From Pagrus major (lineage: Eukaryota; Chordata; Actinopteri; Spariformes; Sparidae), in NCBI RefSeq assembly GCF_040436345.1, contig NC_133220.1, forward strand, positions 2,584,556 to 2,648,555: a stretch of DNA of 64,000 nucleotides, read 5' to 3'. The translations under genes and the position numbers were made by a program. This document shows, in pieces, positions 43,881 through 64,000 of the stretch; position 1 is the first letter of the stretch; every line of letters starts with the position of its first letter. The notes beneath the pieces are model-generated. The model had not been told where the DNA came from. It searched no databases and saw only the letters and a list, made by a program, of their open reading frames with translations.

Positions 43881-44381
43881 GTGAGTTTTCTGTCTCAATG
43901 TTTTACTCACAAACTGATTTTAATTGTTCATGTGTCATTAGTTTAAAGTATTTTAGACACCCTGAGACACACTAAGTTTTGTACTCTCTGGTGGGGCAAC
44001 TTTTAATCATGATGTTACGATGGTAAACAGCTCAGTAGTCGATGACTGTCAGCCAGCGATGGATGATGGCCCATTCTTTGTCTACGTGTGTAGATGTAGT
44101 AATAATAACTACAGAGCTCACTGCACAGACAGTTTCTATAAGGAAACATCAGCTCGGCCGCAATGTGACATCATGCAGCAGTTAGTCTGTTTCCTGCACA
44201 GCACTGAACCACAGAGAGGAAGAAAAAAACAGGAAGTTATCGGCAGGTAAACTTGTCAGCGTGCCGAGGCCTTCTCGCGTATATTTACTGAATATTAACG
44301 TATTTACGGATGGATTAATGTTATACTGGACTGTGCGGTGTTCAGCTGCTGCCACTGAGACTTTATTTGGGACATTTCTAC

Positions 44382-44388
44382 TATAAAT
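44382..44388 (+). promoter_or_regulatory. TATA-like box of gene D
   Basis: TATAAAT 107 bases upstream of the gene D ATG. A GAGGAAGTG ETS-type motif lies between (about 44449). Confidence 0.4.
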
Positions 44389-44494
44389 ATCTCTTTAACG
44401 ACAGTTAGCGGCAGGTTGGCTTCTCACCGTCGTCAGTTAAAACATTGAGGAAGTGGTTCTGTTGTGAAGTTCGTCCTCTGCCTTCAGCTTCAAC

Positions 44495-55005
<10,511 letters not shown>

Positions 55006-55072
55006 CCCAGGAGCTGAAAGAGAGCTTCAAGCAGAGCCACTGAAGTCTCTTTGATACCTTTACCTGTTGTAA

Positions 55073-55074
<2 letters not shown>

Positions 55075-55130
<56 letters not shown>

Positions 55131-55167
55131 GCGTGCGTGCGTGTGTGTGTGTGTGTGTGTGTGAGTG
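55075..55167. repeat. (GT)n microsatellite
   Basis: GT repeat with internal GC interruptions (GCGTGCGTGC), in the presumed 3' UTR of gene D. Confidence 0.95.
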
Positions 55168-58100
55168 TGATCTACAGCCTCATGAGAGACGTTGTGATCA
55201 CTTGTTGGTCAGACTGAGTTGTTGTGATAAATCTACAGCCTCGTAAAACTCGACAACTCTGATATCAACAAAGATTTAACACGTTTCACACAGATCGTTT
55301 TTATTACAGCGGTTTTGTGTTGATTTATTGAAACATGTACAGTCGCTGTGACTCAACATGATTGTTTCTGAACTCTGTATTTTTTGCTTTTAATGTTTTA
55401 TTTTTTGTATTTTAGTTACTTGATATAATATCTTGTTTCTTCATCCCACTGTCTTCCTCATTGTATTTACAGGTCACAGGTTTTATGAATGATCGTAATG
55501 ATTGTTTCCAACATAAATATTTAATTATCTCCAAGAGGTCAAAGAGTGGAACCAAACCCTGAATCAGGTGACCAGGTGGCTTTAAAAGGACAAAACTACA
55601 GCTGGATCAATTAAAAATAACAGGACAAAGAATTCTGGAAGAAAGAAATTGGGTCTGAAGGAGTTAAAGAGTGTTTACAGGAAGCTTCATCAGAAAACAC
55701 GGATATCCTGAGTGGTGATATTATTATAGAAGAAGTTAAAAAGACTGTAGGAAAAGCTTAAAGAGGAGACCTGGAACAGAAGATATTAACATCTCAGTGC
55801 CTGGCAAATACACATTCATCATCAACCATCATCAGAACCAGATGTTTTGCATGTTTTGTAGGCTTTCAAAAGGCTTTTGATGAGCAGCTGGATTGTAGAA
55901 ATCCAGACCTTGTATAGTTTCCTCCACCAAGGACGTTATGATGTCACCTGTGTCTGTTTGTGTGTCTGTTTGTGTGTCGGCTGGTTTGTCAGCAGACTTG
56001 CACAAAAACACATCTCCATGAAACTCAGATGGAGGATGTGTCTCGGCCCAGAATAGACCCCATTAACAGTGAGGACAGTTTGATGCAGATAAAGGGACTG
56101 TTGAGCCTTGGAGGAGGAACACACTCACACATAGCATCACTTTTGCCTGTTTTCTTGACTGCAAAGGATTTTGAATGGATTTATATAGATTAACTTGCCT
56201 CTAAATGTTTGGACGTGTGGGTGGATTGTAGAAATCCAGACCTTGTTTCGTCGCCCAGTTGATTTTATTCGGATCAATAATTGATTTTCTGACTTGTTCG
56301 ATGCACCTTTTGGACATAAACAAGGTGAAAACCTTTCTCCAGCTCGTTTTGTATTATTAGTATCTGTCTACCCGAGTTGTTACAGTCAAACACAAATGAT
56401 TGCTGTTTGTAGATTTGTGTATATATTTGTGTATTCATACAGGAATAATGTGATGCTGCAGTTGAGACTCGGCCTTATTGTTACGTTATGTTCATTTATT
56501 CAGAAGCCAAAGATCTTCAGTTGCACACAGAGCTGGTATTTGTGCTGTGACCATCGACGTCGGTGAGGTCAGAAATATTCAGGAGGACAAACGTTTGTGT
56601 GAGGATGTGATTTGGGGGAAGTGAGTCTGATTCAAACGTTGGTCCTCGCCCCCCCTCTGTTGGGTTTATGGCAGTTATCCAGATGTGCTGCCATACGCTC
56701 ACCTGTCTCTATTCCTGCACTGAGGTGCAACGTGAAGATGTTCCTGAATGTAGCTGCATGTGTGTGAACAGTGAAAATCACTGGTGGTGCCTTAAAAGTC
56801 ATTCAGTCTTTACTGTCTGTACAGGAGGCTTCTGGATTATTTAATACAGAAGGTTTTTTTATTATTTGTGTTGGTTTTGTCGTCATTGATGGTCTGAAGG
56901 TTTGATTGTTAGCGGTTCTTCAGTTGCTTCACTGTTTCTTTATTAAATGTAAATGCTGCACTTTGTTCCTGCCTTGTATGAATTTACGGTGTCTGGATGT
57001 TATTACTGTTTTTGAAATGCTGAAGTTTTACGAAAGAGTCTTTGAAGACAAACTTGCATCTTTTCAGTTCAGCTGGTTTAAACTAAATACATAAAACAAG
57101 TTTTAAAATGTAATTTTGTTTTTTTAATTTTTATGACTGAAAGTTAAAACAATCAACAATCATGTTGTTTTTAGTTTAATTAAACAGTCTGTGTTTGGGG
57201 ACAAACACATTTTTGTTGACATTTGTTTAATGATTCACTCATTGATCTTCAAACTTGAATTGAAACCCATGAAAAATGTTGGTTTTCCTTCAGTCACCTG
57301 ATGCAAAATAATAGTTGTTGAACTGTGTATAACTCTGAATATGAAGCTGTGTCAGCGCTCGTCACTCGCTTTAATAAACTGAATTAAGCCAAAAGGTTGA
57401 GACTTTGGTTGATAATCATTTCCTGTTCATTCTCATTGAAACTGCATCAGTTACTTTACACTGGACTCTTTGGTCAGTGGTGCAGGAAATACTCAGATCT
57501 TACAACACAACACAAAGAAACTCCTTCATGATTAAAGTCCTGCATTCAGAGTAACTAAAGGAAAAGTACAGAAGTAGTAGTTTAGCTTCAAAAGTAAAAT
57601 GTCCCTTAGGACCAGTAGATGTTATGTTATGTACACGCACGTTCACACCCACACCCACATGTACGCACACACGCACTGACAGACACATATATGCAATGTA
57701 TAATACAGTCCGAGAGCATAGTTCCTAATAAGCAATCACATAATATTGACTAATATTTTATATAGGCTGTAATTATCATACGGGGGAATACTAATGAACC
57801 CCAACCTGAACCTAAGGTTGGACTACACAGCTTTCATGTTTGTGCTGAGACACAACAGCAAGTCAGCAACAGACAGCAACATTCAACAACACTAGATCTT
57901 AATAGAATAATGCTGCAGGGCCAAGACAGCTGTTATTACAAATGAGAGCCATTCATGTCAAATGGCAGCGCCTGGTGGTGTTCATGTGTCTGCCTCTCTG
58001 ACTTAGAAAAAAAAAGTCAGAGAGCCGCGACGCCGGCAGCCTGTTAAAAAATAAAAATAAAAATAAATAAGAGAGAGGTGCAGGCCAATCACAGGCCGGC

Positions 58101-58796
58101 GCTTCGGGAACACTCCCGGTTCTGCCTGTTGACAGGTGGGTTTATACCTTCTTATACCTGCACAGCGGAATAATAATTCTAAGAGATGAACAGACGTTCA
58201 GACGTTTGTCTCTTCAGCCATCAACCTCATTGTTTATTGCCGAACTGTGCACAAACAAACTGTTCCCCGTGGACAGAGACAGAGACAGAGGGTGGTAACA
58301 TCCCCCTGTGAGATCGTGGTGTCAGTCACACGTGACTCTGCCATATTTGGCGCATCAGCGCCTCCTCCTGAACAAATACGATGACATACATTCATACACT
58401 CACCCACTCTCAACACTGCCTGTGGCCCGTCCGGGCCTGGCTGCTGTAAACCTGCTGTTTGTGTTGCAGTCAGCACGGCTGACCTGCAGCATATGGCACC
58501 TGCAGACCCGGCTCCCTCCCCAGGCAACTCCGCCACTTAACACTCATAAAACAGAAAAATAGGCCGACCTGTACCCAACACTAATAAATACATAGAAACT
58601 AAATAGCAGAGTACTTAGCTCGCCCGGGGTCTGAGCTTGTGCCGCCGTCCGACTCCCCGGGGCGGCGGCGTCGCTGGGCGGCGAGGACAGGAGCTGCTGG
58701 CGGCTGGTGGCGGCTGCGCGGCCGCACAGGGAGCGATGACGGCACAGCCTCTCTGTGTGGACCCTGGTCTGGCTACAGGAGGCAGCCAGCCCCCCC

Positions 58797-59286
58797 TCCT
58801 CACACCTGAGCTGCTGACTCCCCCTGGCTACCTGACGCCCTCCCCTCCTAACACCTGAGCTGCTGACTCCCCCTGGCTACCTGACGCCCCCCCTCCTAAC
58901 ACCTGAGCTGCTGACTCCCCCTGGCTACCTGACGCCCTCCCCTCCTCACACCTGAGCTGCTGACTCCCCCTGGCTACCTGACGCCCTCCCCTCCTCACAC
59001 CTGAGCTGCTGACTCCCCCTGGCTACCTGACGCCCTCCCCTCCTAACACCTGAGCTGCTGACTCCCCCTGGCCACCTGACGCCCTCCCCTCCTCACACCT
59101 GAGCTGCTGACTCCCCCTGGCTACCTGACGCCCTCCCCTCCTCACACCTGAGCTGCTGACTCCCCCTGGCTACCTGACGCCCCCCCCTCCTCACACCTGA
59201 GCTGCTGACTCCCCCTGGCTACCTGACGCCCTCCCCTCCTCACACCTGAGCTGCTGACCCCCCCTGGCTACCTGACGCCCTCCCCG
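58797..59286. repeat. 49-bp minisatellite, 10 units
   Basis: Same unit as 8611-8812 with alternating CTCACACC and CTAACACC starts. Confidence 0.95.
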
Positions 59287-59885
59287 CCCACAGAGCGGTG
59301 CAGCCGGACGCGCTGCTCCTCTCTCCGCCATCAGTCACAGCTGCACCCGATCAGCCATTAAGGAGCCCCGCTGCTGACGTCACACACCAGGTGTCTCCCC
59401 TAATCTCACCACACTATGACACCACATTATACTGTGATCTCAAACCAAATCGGAGATCCTGACACACTACAAGACACCATTTTACAAGATCTTACTAACC
59501 ATCTTCCCGGGTGAGTCTGAAGTCAGCGGGTCCACGGATTTTGTAAATCTGCTGCGGGATGAGGAACTGATCTTCTCCGCCAGTGGATCATCTTTCTCCT
59601 CCTGTGACGAACATCTGTCGTCTCACATCTTTTTTGGCTTTTGTTTTTAGGTTTTTCCAGGTTTCAGCTGAGCGACGTCTCTTTTCTCTTTCACTCCGGT
59701 CGATGCGTTAAAACTGTTTCTTTCTTTTTCACCGCGCTGTTTTCCGTTTTCTTGTCTTCAGTGATTTGACCACATTGCTCCATTAATTCAGTCAGCAAGT
59801 TTTTCTCAAAGGAGGAAAAGTTTGAGCTTCTCTGCCATAGTAAGGCAGCTTATGATGTAGCCTATATATTTAATTGCATATTTAA

Positions 59886-59989
<104 letters not shown>

Positions 59990-60836
59990 CATCCATGATT
60001 TTTCTCCTCCTTCTTCTTCTTCTCCTTTAATCTTGAACTGTGTCATGAACAACACAGATGATATTTGTCATTTAAAACAAATATTTTTCCAAGTCATTAA
60101 ATCGCAGTTTGTTATTAATAAAGTAAAATCTCTGTAGTTTTGTGTTAAAGCGCTCAGTGAACTACATCGTCTCATCAACACACGTCACCAACACCAACAT
60201 GGAGCCAACTGGGCCCAGAAAAGGTCGTAAGAAAGAGAGAGTTGGTTCTGGTTCAGTTCTGTGAGAAAATTATCTTTTAAACTGAAAAACATCATATGTG
60301 ACATTCATGACACAATTCAAACAGGATCAGTGAATTATTTGTCAAATGTATCTGTTGAAGTCTTCTGAAATTAAAATCACTTTTATTTCTTTGATCACAG
60401 TTTGAACACAGAAACATCAGAAACAGTCACAACACACAGTTTTGACATTTTTCATGTTTTATTCAAACGTTTGTACAGAAATGATGAAGCGCTGCCTGAA
60501 GTGACATGAAACACTACAAGTGCATCATCAGTGAACAACAGAAACATCAGTGTGTAACTGGACCTGACAGACTGCCTGAGCACCTGGAAACATAATAAAG
60601 AACCAATACAGGCTCGTCCCAAATAATGGCAACAAATATAAAAGTCACATTATATTTACTTGTAGCTACAAAGTGTTCACACTGACTGACAGTGTTAACA
60701 GCAGCTTTAGTTCAGTGAAGTCTGATGGTTTTAAAGCACATGTGGAGCTCAGTCAGGAGCTTTAAGCTCTACAAGCAGTCTGATAATATTTGGTGAATAG
60801 ACGGCATTTATACAGCACTGCTGCCCTCATTCATCC

Positions 60837-60919
60837 ATTCACTCACTCACTCACTCACTCACTCACTCACTCACTCACTCACTCACTCACTCACTCACTC
60901 ACTCACTCACTCACTCACC
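60837..60919. repeat. (CTCA)n microsatellite
   Basis: About 20 units. Confidence 0.95.
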
Positions 60920-61050
60920 GATGGCAGTGAGCCACCATACAAGGTGCTGGTCTGACCATCGGGAGCAGTTTGGGCTTCAGCCTGTTGCTCGAGGACACTT
61001 GGACATGTGGACGGGAGGAGCCGGGGATCGAACCACCGACCCTGTGATTA
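60920..61050 (-). mobile_element. SINE-type tRNA-like repeat, copy 4
   Basis: Same element and flanks as copy 1, within the long segmental duplication. Confidence 0.5.
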
Positions 61051-61784
61051 ACTGACCAGCTGCTGGAGACGCATCAGATAATCAGAGTATAAAAATAAAA
61101 GAATAAAAGCAACATAGAACAGAGTGAAAGAGCTCGTCTTTGTCCTCAACAACGACCACGTTCATACAATCTTTCCTGGAAGTTGCACTCTGTTGTACAC
61201 GAGATGTGAAAGAAGATTAAAAATACAGCTGGAGAGAGAAGTTCAAACCCTGCAGACTTCCTGTTTTGGCCAATCACTGCTTGAAGTGGATGTGAATGTT
61301 GGTTTGTTGGTTTCAGGAAGTGAGTCGGGCTGATGCCTTTTTACTTTAACAGGATTCTGGGTCCTACACTTGACCTGGACACTATTTGTGACTGAGTGCT
61401 GTGAGATAAAGTCGAGGACTGTGTATGTGTATATTTTGTATATTAATTGTGAGTTTGCTCTGTAGTTGAGGGAGCAGACATGCTGTGATCTTACTGTCTA
61501 TGATCTGGATGAGGTTCAGGACATGAGGACGGTTCAGGGAGCGATTGTTGCCGTGGTAATGGGACATAGTGATGAAAGCAGAACGAGCTACATGCACATC
61601 GTCACCCAAACAACCTTCCTTGCTGCCATCACAACTATCTGCTTTAACACAACCCCGATCCTAACCTGAACCTCAGATTCATTTAAATGTTAAAACCAGG
61701 TTTTACTTCTCCAACTGAAATAAGTGACCAGACAAAATGTCCTCGCCGTCATCCAGCATGGTCTCAGACTCCAAGTGGTGCTGA

Positions 61785-61852
61785 CTATTTTTTAATCATT
61801 GTGGTTCTCAGTTCAGCGTCTGGTGGTCCGTCATTTGTGTTTGGTGGTGAAC
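61785..61852 (-). CDS. Gene C, candidate terminal exon
   Basis: The 68-nt segment has an acceptor, an open phase 1 frame and a TAG stop. The corresponding place at 41.1 kb has lost about 70 bases of it. It is a prediction from splice signals only. Confidence 0.45.
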
Positions 61853-62166
61853 CTGGATCAGCAGGAAACAAAACAAAGTTATACTCAAGAAAATCCCAAA
61901 TGTCTTGATCCTACTCTGAGTGTTAATACACACAGAATGATGAATGTCAGAGAGGATAAAACAACTGTCAAGACTCTGAACATCAGATACATATAAAGAA
62001 TGAGTTGTGTCTGTTTATCATTAATATGTTGATTCAATACATTTAAATTTACCTTTCTTAGGATTTTGTGTGATGCGATTCTTGTAAAGCACACCAGCCA
62101 CAACAACAGCCGCAACTAAAAGGAGGCTGAGAACTACAAAACCAGCAATCACTCCAGCAGAAAGTC
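61785..62166 (-). CDS. Gene C: minus-strand B7/butyrophilin-like gene, 3' end only
   Basis: Two exons are visible. The transmembrane exon 62166-62053 is 114 nt, phase 1, from CTGTTTCAG to GTAAATTT; it starts GLSAGV and ends YKNRITQNPKK. The candidate tail exon 61852-61785 follows the acceptor GCTGATCCAG and encodes a Pro/Asn-rich segment (GSPPNTNDGPP) and TAG. The sequence from 62167 to the window end matches 12026-14000, the intron of gene A, so the Ig exons should lie just beyond the window. The tail exon rests on splice signals and an open frame only. Confidence 0.6.
62053..62166 (-). CDS. Gene C, transmembrane exon
   Basis: This exon encodes 38 residues: GLSAG, about 24 hydrophobic residues rich in Val and Ala, then a basic anchor. 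Only the first residues resemble the gene A and B counterparts, although the adjoining intron is nearly identical. Confidence 0.7.
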
Positions 62167-63477
62167 CTGAAACAGATACAAAGTGAGTGCATCAGTCAGA
62201 AGGTCAGTGCAGATGATAAACAGCAGACTGGACCTCACAGCTCACACAGAACAACTAAAGGTGAGTCTGCTCCTGAAATCTGAACTTGTTTCACATGAAA
62301 ACTCCACTGGGATGAATGTGAGCAGGAACAGTGATGTGAGCTCTGATCTCAGGTCCAGTTTCCTCCTGCTGGGCTCCACAGCTCAGAGGCTGCTTCTGGT
62401 TCTGGTCCCAGCAGTGAAGAAACAAATGGACTTAGTTACAGTCCATCACTTTGATCTGACAGTAAAAACACAGGATCATCTGATAAAATATAAAACTTCT
62501 TCACAATACTTTTACTGATACTTTTACACTTTTACTCAAGTGGACTTTTACTTGTAACAGAGTATTTTTACTTTGTGTTTCTGCTTCTTTCACTTCAGTA
62601 AAGTATCCGAGTACTTCTTCCACCACTGACTACTGTCCAGAAACATGAAGGTTAAAATCACTGTGAGCTTCTTGGTGCTGGTCGGCTCCACAGTTATTGG
62701 GCCTGATGGGAGCAGATCAACACACAGTCTGTAGATTATTGAAGTTGAGTCTCAGTAGAAGACTGAAGTTTTCACTCAGTTTGAAACATTTTTAAAATCT
62801 GATGAGGATCCTTTAGATCTGATTAATAAAAAGTGTGACTTTATGTAATGAGAGGGACTTTTTACAGTGTAAAATGAGCCTGGTGCTGCCCTCTAGTGGA
62901 CAAACTGTGTCATGAAGACTCTGATTCTCAGTCACAGTCAAACATCAGTAAATGTTGGAGGCGCTGAACATTTCTTCACTCCTGGTTTCAGGCTCAGACA
63001 GAAGAGGAAGACTCCTGCTCAGATGTAGAAACCACAGTGTCACAGTTCATCTCATGTTTTCATCTTATTTTCACTTTAAGTCAAAACTTAATGCTGGATT
63101 TTAAGTTAATTCATCTTGTAATTAACCAACTCTGCTGCAGTTAATGAATAAAGTACCAGGAAGCTGTTTGTCATGTTGGACCTTCACTGCAACACAACGG
63201 TTATAATTACAAGTTTACATCGTCCAGTAAAAACTGCAGCTCCACAGCCTTTATGTTCAGTGTCAGGAAGAAGTATCTGACTCCTTCCTGATTTATTCCA
63301 TGTTTGTATATTTGTCACATTTAATTGTTTCAGATGTTCAAACAGAATCAAATATGAGGCAGAGACAACCTGAGTTAACACAAAATACAGTTTCTAAATG
63401 ATCAATTCAATTATTGAAGGTAAAAACCAGGACGACAAAGTCTTTTTTAAATCATTGAACACTAAGAATGATGTCAC

Positions 63478-63518
63478 CATTAAGAGGCACATGGGTTTCA
63501 GCATGAATGAAGGTTTTC
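63478..63518 (-). pseudogene. Relic of a C-set exon 3' end, second copy
   Basis: The same relic as at 13347-13387, in the duplicated segment, with the same repeat abutting it. The damage therefore predates the segmental duplication. Confidence 0.55.
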
Positions 63519-63790
63519 AGGCCCTAAATCACACCCTGCTTCTTCATCTATTTTACTGTCACTGGGACCATAACTGACTAAATGAACATCATGTTGAGTT
63601 GAAGAAGACTTGAAACTAGAGACTGAGGCCATGAACTCATCAGGAGACTGTTTACTGAGGGAATAAATCAGGTGAGAAGCAGCTTCCACACAATCACACC
63701 TCTTTCTGAGCCCAGTGGAGTCGCCCCCTGCTGGTCGGTAGAAAGACTGCAGGTTTAAGGCACTTTCACACCTGAAGGCTTCGACTATAT
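63519..63790 (-). mobile_element. Interspersed repeat in a C-set exon relic, second copy
   Basis: Duplicate of 13388-13660 with few substitutions. Confidence 0.5.
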
Positions 63791-64000
63791 TTTATACAGT
63801 CGATGATCGGGACTGTTTTAAGTTTAAAAAGCTTTAAGTTGATAAAAAAAAATCACGACTCACTAAAAATGATCTTGAATTGACATCACATGAGATTTGT
63901 TGCCTGATATATTTTTTATTTCACTAAAGTCAGAGAAAAAATGTGTTTTAAAATATGAAACATTAAGTGTTTAAAAGCTTTTGTTTGAGTCTCTGACAAC

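Larger units (their letters stand above)
62167..64000 (-). other. Gene C intron, running out of the window
   Basis: Matches 12026-14000 closely throughout. Includes the C-set exon relic and the interspersed repeats listed separately. Confidence 0.6.

Overview
This is nuclear DNA from a ray-finned fish, most likely a percomorph teleost. It is AT-rich, has introns with GT-AG borders, (CA)n, (CTCA)n and (AT)n microsatellites, an intact Tc1-like transposon, hAT and PIF/Harbinger relics, a broken LINE and a SINE-type tRNA-like repeat. I see no bacterial operons, no tRNA or rRNA genes and no CRISPR array. Family names come from protein features read by eye. No database search was possible.

The host genes are a tandem cluster of small single-pass immunoglobulin-superfamily receptors or ligands of B7/butyrophilin-like type (signal peptide, V-set, C-set, transmembrane segment, short tail, no B30.2 domain). 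All coding exons found are phase 1 to phase 1. Two families alternate. The plus-strand family comprises gene 1 (3' part only, about 1.1-5.3 kb), a broken C-domain exon at 43.7 kb, and complete gene D (44.5-55.0 kb). The minus-strand family comprises gene A (24.3 to 11.7 kb), gene B (37.0 to 27.2 kb), a truncated relic at 41.1-41.4 kb, and gene C (3' part only, 62.2 to 61.8 kb, running out of the window). Plus and minus genes converge tail to tail.

The first 14 kb (1-14.1 kb) and the last 15.3 kb (48.66-64.0 kb) are two copies of one segment, offset by about 48.7 kb at the start. They differ by an intact Tc1-like element (52064-53671), VNTR length changes and local replacements. Genes A and B are a second duplicated pair, and their 3' segment is present four times (10-12.6, 24.9-28.0, 40.0-41.4 and 60.4-62.7 kb).

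Mobile DNA fills most of the rest. There is a 5'-truncated LINE (14.28-17.69 kb) interrupted by a 1.38-kb hAT element with 8-bp target duplications and expanded internally into a 25-bp minisatellite. There is also a PIF/Harbinger-type element with a MYB/SANT-like gene (21.2-22.8 kb), a 1.17-kb foldback element whose two arms both carry a zinc-ribbon coding segment (37.4-38.6 kb), and Tc1 deletion derivatives (1-0.6 and 48.1-49.1 kb).

The most interesting pattern is that receptor exons, especially the transmembrane/tail exons, have diverged strongly between paralogs while introns only tens to hundreds of bases away are almost identical. This is expected where intron homogenisation or recent duplication meets selection for different membrane and tail segments. 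It makes this cluster a good candidate for a rapidly evolving, possibly paired receptor/ligand system.
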